NCBI GenBank assembly: GCA_963576735.1
Contig: OY755177.1
Location: 18,724,001-18,788,000 of the forward strand
Reading direction: 5' to 3'
DNA from: Bedellia somnulentella
Taxonomy: Eukaryota; Arthropoda; Insecta; Lepidoptera; Bedelliidae
DNA: 64,000 nucleotides
In this document: positions 1-11,503 of the stretch, piece after piece
Layout of the letters: the number at the start of each line of letters is the position of its first letter
Position numbering within the stretch: the first letter of the stretch is position 1
The notes under the pieces: model-generated
What the model saw: only the letters and a program-made list of their open reading frames with translations
Databases searched by the model: none
What the model was told of the DNA's origin: nothing
Translations under genes and position numbers: made by a program

Positions 1-165
1 CGAAGGGTGGCTGATGATGTATCGGAAATAGCGTAATCCAATTATCTTATAAATAGCAATTCTTTTCCAAATCGCCTGAAACATTGTTTAGCACAACTAC
101 AGAAAATTTATTTGAAATTGCTTTTATAAATAAAAAAATCCTAAGAAATATCCAGTAACCAATAA

Positions 166-280
166 ATAACATAACATAACATAACATAAACGTTCACGCC
201 GAATATATAATATGTTGGCAGAGGTACTAATACTTCTGAACATCACGTGACTTTGTCACCTGGTGTTCAGAGTACCCACA
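166..280 (-). mobile_element. Family B SINE, 3' part only
   Basis: This piece carries the (ATAAC)n tail, read on the minus strand as (GTTAT)n, and the 3' third of family B, including the hairpin core around CACGTGACTTTGTCACC. The tRNA-like head is absent, so the copy is 5'-truncated. It matches the copies at 38452 and 61016 closely. Confidence 0.8.
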
Positions 281-460
281 AATAAAGGGTTTATTCATGA
301 CACCCTATTAACTTCCATAAGTGGCTGAAGAAGAAGGTTTCTAAATTTGACGGAGTTGCCACCCTGATTGGGATAAGATTCATTAAATATAATATTGTGT
401 ATGTGAATAAATCTGAATTAAATGATCAAAATCAGCCCTAAAACATACAAAAATACATAT

Positions 461-536
461 ACAAAGGGTTGCCAGAGCTACAGAATTAGAAATACCTCAG
501 CCACTTTTGGAACTTGAGAGGAGAAAATATTGTAAA
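461..536 (-). mobile_element. Family A fragment
   Basis: The 3'-proximal part of family A (GGGTTGCCAGAGCTACAG and CTCAGCCACTTTTGGAA). It directly abuts the next, fuller A copy in the same orientation. Confidence 0.65.
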
Positions 537-540
537 CATG

Positions 541-791
541 CATACATACATACATACATATACTCACGGCTATAATTCCCTAGAAGGGGTAGCCAGAGCC
601 AAGGAATTATAAATTCCTCAGCCGCTTTTGGAAGTTGAGTGGGGAAAAGGCGGTAAAATAAAGATTTTTGATGATGGGTCTCCAACCACATCGCCCAAAA
701 ATCCAATAAATAGCCCCAATACCCTTAGTCGCCTCTTACGACACCCGTGGGTAGAAAGGGGTAGCGACATTCTAAGCCGGCACTACACGGC
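541..791 (-). mobile_element. Family A element, subfamily A1b
   Basis: A full-length copy of the window's commonest repeat. Read on its own strand it runs from GTGTAGTGCCGGCTTAG through CTACCCACGGGTGTCGTAAG, GGGCGATG, GGAGACCCATCA and CCCCACTCAACTTCC to AATTATAGCCGTGAGTATA and a (TATG)n tail. The family has no convincing ORF: the similar small ORFs in different copies are translations of the same repeat. The simple tail and flanking duplications seen at other copies indicate target-primed retroposition. Subfamily A1b is marked by CTAGGGAATTATAGCC. Close relatives lie at 42714, 52905 and 58413. Confidence 0.9.
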
Positions 792-822
792 GAACTTAAA
801 CAACTATTGTAAACTTAAGGAT

Positions 823-948
823 ATATTGGTGATGGGTCTCCAACCTCATCGCCCAACAACTTCTTTTAAAGCCCTAAATCCCTTTGTCGTCTCTTACGAA
901 CACCCATGGGTAGAAACGAGGTAGTGGTATTCTAAGCCGACACTACAA
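823..948 (-). mobile_element. Family A fragment, 5' half
   Basis: From GGTGATGGGTCTCCAACC to TCTAAGCCGACACTACA, about half the element. The 3' half and tail are missing, which is unlike ordinary 5' truncation and suggests a later deletion. Confidence 0.8.
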
Positions 949-979
949 ACCAAACCCTAAAACATGTTTAACAGTATTG

Positions 980-1690
980 TTGCACCGAATGTGGGTTCTG
1001 CCGAATGTCGAATTCGGCCGAATGTTCGGTATAAATATATGTCGAAGCCGAATTTCGGCCGAAGTTCGGTTAAATTTCGCGCGTTTTTGATCAATGAAGA
1101 ATTATAAGTATTTGACTGTTTGTTGTTGCTTTGTTTAATAAAAGTCAGAAAGAAATATAAGATAAGTACATACAATACAAACATACATATACACACGGCC
1201 ATAAATCCCAAAAAGGGGTAGCCAGAACTTCAGAGCTACAAAATCTTCATTCACATTTAGAAGTCGATAGGGGAAGGTAGAAATAAAGTATCCTTGATTA
1301 TGGGTCTCCAACCGCATCGCCCAAAAACCACTTAAAAAAGTCCCACACCCTTAGTCGCCTCTTTGACACCCATGGGTAGAAAGGGGTAGTAACATTCTAA
1401 GCCGGCACTACACGGCAACGTACAAGATAAGTATTTGATGTATAAAAGTATTTTTTAATATATATTACATAACAACAATTATGTATAGTTGCTTTATGTT
1501 TGAACATTTTTTATTAATGCGTTTCTTTTATATTTAAAACAAACACCAAGACTCGAGTCCCACAGCCATTTATTTACTTTTCAGTACATTTTATTATTTA
1601 TTTATTATGTATCGAATTTCGGCCGAACTTCGGTTAAATCTGCCAAATCTAACCGAAATTCGGCCGAATACGAACTTCGGTGCATCTCTA
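980..1690. mobile_element. Possible hAT-type DNA transposon relic, with a family A insertion
   Basis: The two flanks carry inverted matching GCACCGAA / TTCGGTGC ends and many CCGAATTCGGCCGAA-like repeats, at 980-1075 and 1610-1684. The right end reads TTCGGTGCATCTCT, similar to hAT termini of the CAGAGATGCACCGAA kind. The left end is degraded and I see no clear 8-bp duplication. A family A copy fills the middle. No transposase is left. Confidence 0.4.
1179..1416 (-). mobile_element. Family A element, subfamily A1a
   Basis: Full-length copy with the A1a 3' end (TTGGGATTTATGGCCGTG in element sense). It lies inside the GCACCGAA-bounded relic, so it is younger than that relic. Confidence 0.85.
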
Positions 1691-1875
1691 TTTAAAAAGT
1701 AACAACTTTAGCTATGTAAACTTATCGAAAGATAAATATTAAATTACAAAAAAAGCAGATAATTATTTCTCAGGCAGACATTTATCAAAGGCCCCGCGAG
1801 GCGATAGTGACACCCGTATGACCAAATATCGTTACTTTTAAAATACTAGTTAACTAACTTTAAAATCATGTAAAC

Positions 1876-2243
1876 ATAACATAACGTAAACGATCACGCC
1901 GTTTATCCCCGAAGGGGTTGGCAGAGGTACCAATACTTCTGAACTCACATGGCAGCGCCATCTAGTATCCAGAGAAGGTACCCACGTTTTGCTTGGACAG
2001 TGTACTCACGTGATAGGGGGCAGGCCTATCGCCGTTTTGTACGAATACAGTGTCACATGACTAAGTACAACTCAGTCATGTGGGTTTCCTCACGATGTTT
2101 TCCCTCACCGTTAACAATCATGATAAATTAACCACACATATGACTTTAGAAAAGACAAATTGGAGTAGGCCCGACCCAGGATTGGAACTCACGCCCTTCT
2201 GTTTTCGAGCGGGTGTTCTACCCATTGGACTTTCATGTCATTC
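1876..2243 (-). mobile_element. Family B SINE, full length with 13-bp target duplication
   Basis: The reference copy of family B. On the minus strand it starts with a tRNA-like head: an A-box-like stretch near AGTCCAATGGGTAG and a B-box-like GAGTTCCAATCC (consensus GGTTCGANTCC). A body follows with TACAAAACGGCGATAGGCC, TATCACGTGAGTACAC and GGGGATAAACGGCGTG, then the (GTTAT)n tail. AAATCATGTAAAC occurs at 1863-1875 and again at 2244-2256, a perfect 13-bp target-site duplication that fixes both ends. It carries the AGATGGCGCTGCCATG version of the core hairpin. Confidence 0.9.
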
Positions 2244-2256
2244 AAATCATGTAAAC

Positions 2257-2745
2257 TAAATTTAAAACCTTGAGTCACACCAAGGCTAATACTCGCGGCT
2301 TAGCCTAAAATACATGCTTTACATCTGTTACTTTTCTAAGAACGTGCCAATAAAGTAACGTCCTATCTAAATACAAGTAAGAAGCATTTGAACATTTAAC
2401 AACAAAGTTTTCCGAAGTAGAGTTATATTTTAACGCCACTTTACGGTCGGGCGCGCGCTGCAATATATTTTGTTGTGTTAAAACAAGCGAATGGCTTTTT
2501 ACGTGGTCAGTTTGCGTTTCGGAAGGAATATTTTGTCTTCCAATGTTTCTTTTATTTGTCGTTGTCCTCTTCACTGACGGGTTCAACTGTTTTGTGTGCT
2601 TTATTTCGGTTTGGAGTCTGTTTGCATAGGTGCGTCCGGGCAGAGCCGGGTTGGAATAGCATTACTCTGTATTTTGCTTTAGGTTTCGACCTAAAATATA
2701 ACAAAGTGGGACATTATATGAAATTTACTTTAACTTTGAAGAAAA
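2257..2745. other. No recognised feature
   Basis: Apparently unique sequence. Open frames of 93 codons (2305-2586, minus) and 103 codons (2475-2786, plus) overlap one another. Neither shows a domain I recognise, and I do not call either a gene. Confidence 0.5.
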
Positions 2746-2925
2746 AAAAAGAGAAGAAAATATTTATTCGTTGCATACAAATTTAAAACACTTAAATACA
2801 AAAACAAACAACAAGTACAGTAAATCCAGATAAAAATTAATAAGTCTTGCAACGAAAGGGTTGCTAACTCAGCGTATTGTTGTGAGTGTAACCTCAAAAC
2901 ACTGATTTTCAGTTAGCACCTGACA
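2746..2925 (-). mobile_element. Interspersed repeat E, probable LINE 3' region
   Basis: It shares CTAACTCAG(C/T)G, AAAACACTG and TTTTCAGTT in the same order and spacing with 51978-52190. There the same unit ends in a (GATA)n tail beside an AATAAA-like signal. Both are probably 3' UTR pieces of one retroelement. Confidence 0.4.
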
Positions 2926-2950
2926 ATAAAATGACATACGATCTCATTCA

Positions 2951-4101
2951 TCCATACTAATATTATAAATGGGAAAGTGAGTTTGTTTGTTTGTTTATTT
3001 GTGACGCTTTCACGCCGCAACTACTGAACCGATTGCTTTGAAATTTTGCAGACATCTAGGTAGAAGTCCAGATTAAATAATAGAGTACTTTTATCCCGGA
3101 AAAATAATATTCCCGAGGGATAACAAAAATATTGTTTACTTGCGCTGTGTGCTGTTTAAAACAAGGTAATATTTAGTTCTCGAGGTATGCAAGAGATGGC
3201 GCTGGGTATTTTATAAAACGTGGTAACGATATAGTTAGGTTAGTTTAGTGCACTTTGTTCGTCGTATAGATTTTTATAGTTTAGTTTGGGATATTTAAAT
3301 ATTTATAGGCAGTAGTTCTATAACAGTTAGGTTAGTTTAGAGCTTTTTTCTAGGTGCTGTGCGAACGCGCAATATTAGCACCGAAAAATGAAACGGTCAC
3401 TAAAATAAATGAAAATATTTTGATTGATGAAGTTATGGGAGAAAATACTGAAATACTGATCCACCGCTAACCATCCCCATATTCCCGAGCAATCGCTGCA
3501 AGCTCTCCCGCTATCACCAACGGTCAGTGGCGGCAGCACCGGGCCGCCGCTGCCGAATTGCCAAACTACTATTCGTATTTGTACTCACTAAGATATTCTC
3601 ATTTTGAACATAGAAACTCGGTACAAAATGTTTTGGTTCATGAATCTTATGAAAAATTAAAAATGATTTTTGAAACTCAACCCCTAAGAGGTTTATATAG
3701 TAAATGAAAGTTAATCTAGAGATTTTTGACATTTTTGTATCTAGGAACATAAAACTTGGTGCGATTGAATTTATGAAATTCATCTATCAATCATTCATGA
3801 GTGTGTACTAACGGCCATAAATTCCATAATTGGGTAGTCATTGCTTCAGAGAAAGTAATTCTTCATCCACTTTTGGAAATAGACTAGGGAATAGGTAGTA
3901 AAATAAAGGTAATTAGTGATGGGTCACCAACTGCATCGCCCAACAATCACTTGAAAAGCCTCAATGTTCTTTATATCCTTTACAACGCCCGCGGGCATAT
4001 AAATATAAAAACAGAAATTGAGATAGTGTTTCGGTATTTTGAATGTAAACCGGATGCAAAAAATGAAGTCTACGCGGACGAAGTCGCGGGCAAAAAGCTA
4101 G
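2951..4101 (+). mobile_element. Non-autonomous Helitron
   Basis: The left end is TCCATACTAATATTATAAA after an A. The right end is GACGAAGTCGCGGGCAAAAAG followed by CTAG and then T. These are the expected TC...CTAG|T Helitron termini, inserted between A and T with no target duplication. No Rep/helicase coding remains. A decayed family A copy lies inside at about 3797-3998. A 1.15-kb size and absent genes fit a non-autonomous member mobilised by a partner such as the one at 28309. Confidence 0.75.
3797..3998 (-). mobile_element. Family A element, old copy inside a Helitron
   Basis: A diverged copy: ACGGCCATAAATTCC, CCACTTTTGG, GTGATGGGTCACCAACTG and CATCGCCCAACAATC remain. The 5' end is eroded and the tail has lost its repeat. 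Confidence 0.7.
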
Positions 4102-6282
4102 TAATACATAAACCCAAAACAAAATACTAATATAATTATCATAATAAACAGGAATTAATAAAATATAAGCATATAATTATTCAAAATAAAGCATAGTATA
4201 TTATAAAGATATAAATAATAAGAAATAAATTGATTAATTTTTTTATTTTTTCAGTGACTAAATCTGAAATATCTAAACAGTTTTGCGCTAAGGTAGAATT
4301 GTAAAGTAGATAATTACATATAAACATACTTTATTTTGGAAGTTACGTGAGACAAAGAAAATAAAATAAAGTGGTTGGTCACAGGTCTTTAACCTCAAGT
4401 CTCAATACTTTTAAGTTACTTTTTACTAAAGCCGCGGGAAGGGATTAGAAATGGATGCTTTACTAAGCTACACCACTCTTTTAGTATGATGGGTGTATTA
4501 TTACCATCTTATTCAGTTTTAATATCAATAAGCAATTCATCTCAAAACTTCTGTTTTAGCTCATTAAGTTACGTTAACATCACAGTCACAACCAAAATTA
4601 AATTAGCCAAATAAAGATACGAAATTCAAAACCGAAATGAAAATAAAAAAACAAGTCAACAACAAAGGCACGGACACATTTCGAACGCGTCAACAGACGC
4701 TCGCTACGGAAGGCTTTACTACTTCCGGTGACAAGATGGCCGCGCTTTCAACGACACCGGAAACTTGTGGCGACCCCCCTAAACACGATAACAAAACCTC
4801 AGTTCGAAACCTTTACAACCATCCATGTTAACAAACGAAAACCAACTGTATTTAGATACCATTAAAGTAGTTTTTTTAATATATTGTTTTGGATGTTTAA
4901 AGTCGTTTTTAGCGTGAATTTCAATGAGCTGGAATGCCTCATTTCAGTGAAGTGAGATCGGTTATTTCCCCCATTTAGTATGATGTAAAGTTTTCCGTTG
5001 TCGTTGATAAGGTTTTAATGGACATCGTTCGCCGTTACAAACGGGATCAACCGCCGACTTGGAGGCTGATTCTGCTTTTTAAGTGTTATTACAGTCTTTG
5101 TTAAGATCTTCGCTTTTATAAATGACTTCCGTTAATCAGAGTATCATTTCTCTATTTTGAACTCGGAGAAATTTATGATTTGAAGATTATCTGCATTGGA
5201 ACGTGATCAAATGCATTATTGTATGCTTTATTGCTGTCGTATTAACATTATTTATGTGAACAATAGGATGAATACTGAGGTTTCAGGATGGTGTAGGAAG
5301 AATGATGGGGATGGAAAATAGAAAAAGAAATATCAAGGTGCCCTGGGCATATGAATGGATGAAAGAGGTGATGATGATGATGAGATGGATGAATGTATGG
5401 TAATCAGGCTAATTCATAAATATACACATGATAATGAGAACGTGTTATAAGGTTCTGACGTTTTACATTTTATTGGGTTATAGAAGTTGTCCTAATGGCT
5501 AGCCATAACATTTAGCTTGATGATGCAGTTCACATGGTTTATTTAAATAAAATTTCTCTTGGTAGAATAACTATTTTTGAAATAGACATACTTACTATTT
5601 CACATTCCTTTCTGGTGTGAACAAATATTATGAATTAATTTAGTGAAAAAAAACTGCTTAAACGTATTTTTCGACATATTTTTATTACTTGCCGAAACTA
5701 ACCAAATAAACCGGTTTCAACCAGAAAATTCCAGCTTTTCCCACTCAGGTGCAGTAATTCACGCGGAGGTGACGGTTTTACGGTTATTTAGGAAAAATAC
5801 CACTCGGAAAAGACCAATTTGCGAGTTCTATGCCGAGAAATGTATTCCGTGTCTATTATGACAAGTTTGAAATATGTATGTTACGGCTGAACAAAAAGCT
5901 GCACTGAGATTTAGCTGCCTAACAAATAATATACAATAGAAATAGAAACTTATTAAACGTCAAAAATATAAATAAAACTGACTCTACCTTTGATTCCGAA
6001 GATGTTTGAAAGAAGTAGAAGCAACAAGAAGCTACATTGTATTTTTTATATATTAAGACTTCTAAAGTTTTTTTCGATTAACTTAATCAGTGCAATTTGA
6101 ACTATTTCATTAATTAGATTTAGTCTTGTTTCATTACAATATTGCAAACCAAACAACTTTTTTTCATTTCGTTACTAATTTTCCAAAAGAAATATTCAAT
6201 TTTGGAGAAATATCATAGTGAGCCATTTGCATTGAATGCCTTATAAGACAGATAATATATGTGTATTTTATGTGAGCATCGT
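4102..6282. other. No recognised feature
   Basis: Apparently unique, AT-rich sequence. A GC-richer patch at 4670-4800 keeps a 64-codon frame (4637-4831, plus) without a domain I recognise. Near 5340-5390 short GATGATGATG runs hint at a decayed RTE tail, too weak to call. Confidence 0.5.
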
Positions 6283-6458
6283 CATCATCAGCCTATAGAC
6301 GTCCACTGCTGGGATAGGCCTCCCACAAAGACCGGTCCTGTGCTGCCCTCATCCATCGGCTTCCCGCGATCTTGACCAAATCATCGGCCCACCTTATGGG
6401 AGGCCTACCAACACTGCGTTGTCCGGTACGTGGCCGCCACTCCAGAACATTCAGAACA
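6283..6458 (-). mobile_element. RTE-type LINE, 3' terminal fragment
   Basis: The last ~50 codons of an RTE-clade ORF plus its stop and a short (GATGAT)-type tail. It is heavily 5'-truncated and abuts a family B piece. It is a relative of the larger RTE copy at 34957, not identical to it. Confidence 0.75.
6293..6448 (-). pseudogene. RTE reverse transcriptase ORF, C-terminal fragment
   Basis: The minus strand translates without stops to a peptide with VLEWRPRTGQRSVGRPP, RWADDLVKIAGSRWMRAAQD and WEAY, then TAG. The VGRPP...RW.DDL...AG..WMR..(E/Q)DR signature is the conserved C-terminus of insect RTE-clade pol proteins and aligns residue for residue with the end of the ORF at 34976. The catalytic reverse transcriptase and the endonuclease are missing. 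Confidence 0.8.
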
Positions 6459-6600
6459 CACAGGGGGCAGGTATTTGTATAAATACTATGTCACATGACT
6501 AAGTATAAATTAGCAGCGGGGGTTTCTCACGTTAGTTTCCTATACCTTTTACAATCTTCATTAATTAATCACACATATGATGAAAAAACATATTTGATGA
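6459..6600 (-). mobile_element. Family B SINE, middle part
   Basis: It contains AGGGGGCAGGT, TATGTCACATGACTAAGTA, a GGTTTCTCACG-like stretch and AATCACACATATGA in family B order. Both the tail and the tRNA-like head are missing. The left edge joins the RTE fragment. Confidence 0.65.
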
Positions 6601-6710
6601 AGCTCTCTATGTTTGATGTAGACCTGATTTATACATTTACCAAATCTAACGAGTTATGTGTTACTAATATACAAATAATTTGTATGAAGTGGTGATGGAC
6701 CAAGACTTTC

Positions 6711-6962
6711 TACATACTTACATACATATACTCACGGCCCTAAATCCCAAGAAAAGGGTAGCCAGAGCGTTAGAGCTGAAAACTCCTCAGCCACATTTGG
6801 AAGTTTATAGGGGACAAGATGGTAGAAATCAACTATCGATGATGATGGGTCTCTAATTGCATCGCACAATAACCACTTAAAACAGCCCCATACCCTTAGC
6901 CGCCTCTTACGACACCAGTGAGTAGAAAAGGGTAGTGACAATCTGAGGCGGTACTACACGGC
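6711..6962 (-). mobile_element. Family A element, subfamily A1a
   Basis: Full length with an (ATAC)n tail at the left and GGTACTACACGGC at the right. It has moderate divergence, including TGAGGCGG for TAAGCCGG. Confidence 0.85.
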
Positions 6963-9743
6963 ACTTTGTGTTATATCAATATAGTTTTGGCTTATATGAT
7001 ATTCAAAGCATACAAATTATCAATTACAGTTTTTCATCCTCGACTAACCTGGCAGAAAAACTCAACATCTTTAAAACCCTGAAATCGCGCACACGAAGCG
7101 ACTTTCCAAACGATTAATATTTCTGCCTCTTAGAAAGGAAAGTTACAGCAAGAGCGAGTCAAATAAACGTCATAGCGGGATATAAAAAAGATGAGTCAGT
7201 TACAGAAGCACAAAGGAGTATATATCACTTTAACAACTGCATTAGCCGAGCACCCGCGTAGCTAAATCGCCGACTCTTAATCGCGCACTACAATCGTATA
7301 TTTCTTGATTAAGAGATCGTAAAAATGTCGCCCCCGTTTGAGTTATGATCGCCTGGTACAAACGGATATTAGTTGCTCGGTTTACTGACTGTTTGTTTGT
7401 CTTGCTGTCGTGGTAAAATATGTCTGTGAAATGTTACGGCGTAATGGCTTGGCGGTGTTGTTGGCGTCTTGTAGAGGTTATCGGAATTCGATTATTAGTA
7501 GTTTGATGTAGCAATCATTTTTGTGGGATAGATAATTCAATTCTTATTTTTTAAATTCGTATAAGAATTAAAAAAAATAACAAAGTATCTAAAGATTCAA
7601 TTTTGTTTGACTTCATTGAAACCCTCGCCGAGTTAGGTCTACACCTGACTGATTACAAATATCATAAAATACGGATGACGTATTCAAAAACCCACAACAT
7701 TGAAAACAAATAATTTATAACCGTTTAAAATATAGCATAAGTAATCAGACCTTGTAACGGTTATATGTAAATAATGAAGTGATTCTGAATTATGAGGTGT
7801 CAAACAACAACATCTTTTGTTACGTTTACTACGATGCGACATGGCAACAAAAATTCAATATATTTACACATTTACACACACTTAAGTCATGCTCATCATC
7901 ATCTACATATTTGTGTGTTAGGTAGAGCAAGTTGGATTGTACACATAAATAACTACTTACCGGCTTAAAATCAGTGTCCCACGGTCTGTCAGCTTATATT
8001 ATCCTATCTAGCCTAGCTCACAGCCGTATATTAAGTAAACAAACATTTTATCTTAAAATATACGGGTAGTGGAGTTGGCAACACACGTTTTCTCTCCATC
8101 TCATTACGGCCGAAACATTCACGAGATGAAACAGCAAAAAAACACAAGATTTAGGTAACAAAAAATGTCTAAGTTGCACTATAAATCTAGACTTAAGAAA
8201 CTCGAAGAGGCACTAACAATTTCGCACGAAAATTATAAAAGCAAAGTTTTGCCGTAAAGATATATGGGAGAATTTTCAAGTGAATAAGTCGATGTCCACA
8301 AACGACTATAAGTCATGAATTATGGACGCCGGGGAGCGTAATTATGAACTTTTTGCATTTACATTTTACGCTTCCAGTTCTTATTAAGTTGGGCATATGA
8401 ATAATATTTTGTACTTGTTAATGCTTGTTTATTTTGAGCTGGTGAGATGCGAGCCAATGTAGATGGTAATTTGGGAAGGACCGCACAACTCAGCAGTGTA
8501 AGTTTTCATTCATTTAGATGGGTTTTAAGACTGAGTAGGTTTCCATGATGGATTTTTACAAAGTCGTTTTGACGTTGATTTGTTAAAAGTTTAACTAAGA
8601 AAATTCGAAAAAAGCCATTGCTACTTTGATGCTATTTCGTTAGATGATATTCGGTAAAGATCAGGCGTAGTTGAAATGTTTAATTATTTTTAACGTCCCA
8701 TAAAACACTCTCGGGGTAGTTCATACCTTACGGTAATCACGTTATACTATTGGATGTTTTATTTATTTATTAATTAATTTATTTATTTATTAATTAATTT
8801 ATTTATTTATTCTAAAAAACATAATCATTACAGGCGACACAATTTTTTTCGTCTTTTACATTGACACTCATGTTGGCCCAATTTTTGTTTTGAACTGAAA
8901 CCTCCTGCATTGACACCTATCTACATAAACCTCATATGGAAAAATATATAAAATAATTCCTATATTTTACGAAAAAAATCCTACTTATTTCCAAAGATAG
9001 CTAAGAAATTTCAAATTCTAAAGCTGTTTGGTTACCGTTTTCTACTACTATACCCATGACCATGAGTATAGGTAGGTCTAAGTATGTTTACATAGAACAC
9101 AGAAGCCGTTAGCCAAATTGAAAACAACCCTACATAACCTTCTAAATTGATATAAAAGACTGAAAAAGCGGTATTTTCATAAAAAACAAAGTATAAATTA
9201 CACGGCAATAAAATGTCCGACAAGTGAACATATTCACTCAGTTAAAACGGATAAGATGTGGTGTCAACAAGACGGATAGGCCATCGTTTCGAAAGGAAGC
9301 CGTCACGTCATTTCCTCAAAATAAAATATATTGGCTGAATAAAAACCGGCTAAGAAATTCCGTTTTCGCGTCTTTTTATTCGAATGTAGGGTGGCTATAA
9401 ATTTAGTAGACGCGCCGGACCGAACGGGTGAAATGTTCGGAGGTTGCTCGCGTTAGTGATAACTATTTAATGACCAGAAAGTTTCTTTTTCTTTGAAAGT
9501 ACTCAGTTTGAATTCCAGTGAGGTAAAAATGAATCTGAATCATTAAAATCTTCATCAAAGTTCACCCAGTAAATTTCAACTGCTAGAGATAGGCCTCCCA
9601 CATAGAACTCTATTCTGGTGGGTTCCCTACAAGGCGGCTATATTTATTGGAGCTTTTGAGTGACTGATGATCATTTCTAGTAAGCCATTTGGTTGGAAAT
9701 CAGTCACTAACGATGCTTTATTTAGCGATCTTCTCCGTATTAT
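6963..9743. other. Mostly unique sequence
   Basis: No gene recognised. 7080-7480 is less AT-rich and contains many scattered GC words but no long frame. 8760-8812 holds a short ATTTATTTATTAATTA tandem repeat. I see no family A or B copy in this 2.8 kb, the longest gap between such copies in the first third of the window. Confidence 0.5.
8760..8812. repeat. AT-rich tandem repeat
   Basis: Two and a bit copies of a 24-bp unit built from ATTT and TTAATTAA words. Confidence 0.8.
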
Positions 9744-9810
9744 AATATAATTGAATAGAATAGAAAACTCTTTATTGCACATTAAAAAAGGGGAAACAAT
9801 TCCAAATAAA
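9744..9810 (-). mobile_element. LINE 3' end fragment (repeat D)
   Basis: ATTGAATAGAATAGAAAAC then TCTTTATTGCACATTAAA. In the opposite sense this is an AATAAAGA signal followed by a (TTCTA)n tail. The same start is seen at 59350. Confidence 0.5.
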
Positions 9811-9879
9811 CATAATTAAATAACACAAGTACATTATCATCCGATAAAGACGATTCCAAGTTTCAGAGGTTCCGTTTAG

Positions 9880-10000
9880 TATTTGTTAGTCTGCCATTCG
9901 CACTAGACCAGTGTATTGAAGTATGGCTTACTCCACCTATCACGATATCCTCGAGCCCCTTAGTGGGATCATATCTGGGCTAAGATGATGATTACTATAA
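9880..10000 (+). mobile_element. Possible LINE 3' UTR fragment
   Basis: CTGCCATTCGCACTAGACCAG, a GAAGTATGG stretch, CCCCTTAGTGGGA and GGGCTAAGATGATGAT recall the common insect LINE 3' UTR plan of 'CGCACT.GGCCAGCGTGGTGG ... GCCCAGCAGTGGG ... GATGATG'. Diverged, and judged from memory only. Confidence 0.4.
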
Positions 10001-10655
10001 GAAAGAGCGTATGAAAGAATGTACGGGCGGTGATGCAAAAGTAACTAGTTAGTAATTTTCGTTTGTAACTTGTTCTTTTTGGGTAGCTCCGTGAGCGAAG
10101 GGCCTATGTTAATTTTCCCTTATTGTTCACGACCGTGATAAACTAACCTCAGTTACCATTCTAGGCATAGAGATATAATTCTGACATCTACATTGTTGCT
10201 TAAAGGTTATACAGTATAGTATGTAGTCATATCTTTAAATATGTATTTTCTGGTATTTATCATCGGCTTTAAATAGCACTAACCCATCTCTCCTCGTGGG
10301 TTTTATGAGCAAACTAATCGGGCAACTAATCAGGGGTTTTTAAGCGGTTGTTGGACAGGTCCCAGAGTGGCAGGAGATTTTATAGTTCTAAATCTCTTGC
10401 CAACCTTTTTTCGGTATTTATGCCCGGGAGTATTAATATGTATTTTTTCCAGAATAGAATACTTACCAAGAAGCCCCCCTCGAGGTGATTCCAGTGAAAC
10501 ACGAGGGCTAGCGGCGATACGTCACCGTGAATCACTGCCTGACAAATTCATTATTCACACTGCGCCCTTCACTACTCGACACTTTACTTAAACATTACAT
10601 ATACTAACAAATACAATATTCTGAAATATCATCATTTACTTGTTATTTTTTATTT
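10001..10655. other. No recognised feature
   Basis: A 74-codon frame (10367-10591, plus) has no recognisable domain. No repeat family recognised. Confidence 0.4.
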
Positions 10656-10877
10656 GCCGTGTAGTAATGTCACTACCCCTTTCTACCCACGGGTCTCGTA
10701 AGAGGCGACTAAGGGGTATTTTAATTGGTGTTTGGGCGATGTGGTCGGGGACTCTCAACAACGATACTTAATTTCCACCATCTTGTCCCCTATCAACTTC
10801 CAAATATGGCGAGGAGCTTCTAGCTCTGAAGCTCTGGCTACACCTTTTTGGGATTTATGGACGTGAGCATATGTATT
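10656..10877 (+). mobile_element. Family A element, subfamily A1a
   Basis: Starts GCCGTGTAGTAATGTC and ends TTGGGATTTATGGACGTGAG with a short ATGT tail. Diverged, with ACTCTCAACAACG replacing the usual ACCCATCACCAACG. Confidence 0.85.
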
Positions 10878-10965
10878 GTTATTTTAATAGATTTTTTTAT
10901 AGAACTCTTGATTTGGTATATGTAGTGATAGTGACTATCCGGCTTTGATCGTTAGTATTTTATTA

Positions 10966-11104
10966 AAAATATACTTACGGCTATACATCCCATAAAAAGT
11001 CTAGTCAGAGCGTTAGAAACAGAAAAATGTTTGTTCGTCAGACTGTTTTAGAAGTTTTGAGAGGAATAATCACTTAAAAAGCCCCATATCCTTAGTCGCC
11101 TAGT
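10966..11104 (-). mobile_element. Family A element with internal deletion
   Basis: The 3' region (ACTTACGGCTATACATCCC) and the 5'-middle region (AAAAAGCCCCATATCCTTAG) are joined. The segment around GATGGGTCTCCAACC is missing. Confidence 0.65.
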
Positions 11105-11130
11105 AACAAAATATACGGGATGAAATAGAT

Positions 11131-11377
11131 TACATACATATATATGCTCACGGATATAAATCGCTAGAAGGGGTTGCCAGGGCAAAGGAATTAGAAATTC
11201 CTCAGCCAATTTTGGAAAGTTGAGTGGGGAAATGATGGTAAAATAAAAGTTGTTGGTGATGGGTCTCCAACCGCATCGCCCAAAAATCCCTTAAAAGCCC
11301 CAATACCGTTAGTCGCCTCTTACGTACACCCACCGGAAGGAATGGGGTAGTGCTATTCTAAGCCGACACTACACAGC
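11131..11377 (-). mobile_element. Family A element, subfamily A2
   Basis: Full length, from a CATACATATATATG tail to CCGACACTACACAGC. A2 is marked by CCACCGGAAG, equivalent to CTTCCGGTGG in element sense, and CTAGGGATTTATAGCC. Confidence 0.9.
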
Positions 11378-11477
11378 AAAGATTAGATTAGTATAATTTA
11401 AACGCTATCGTTAACGCCGCATATCCCCGAGGAGATGTTAGATGTGTTCAAACTTCTATACATCTTGAGACCCACTC

Positions 11478-11503
11478 TTTTGGCTAGATGTTGCCTTTAT
11501 CTA
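11478..11503. repeat. Left target-site duplication of a family A copy
   Basis: Twenty-six bases (TTTTGG, then C or T, then TAGATGTTGCC and TTTATCTA) occur here and at 11882-11907 with one difference. They flank the family A copy between them. Confidence 0.75.

Noticed and set aside
166..205. ATAAC repeats as telomeric or satellite sequence
   Set aside because: They are the tails of family B and match none of the telomere repeats known from insects (TTAGG).
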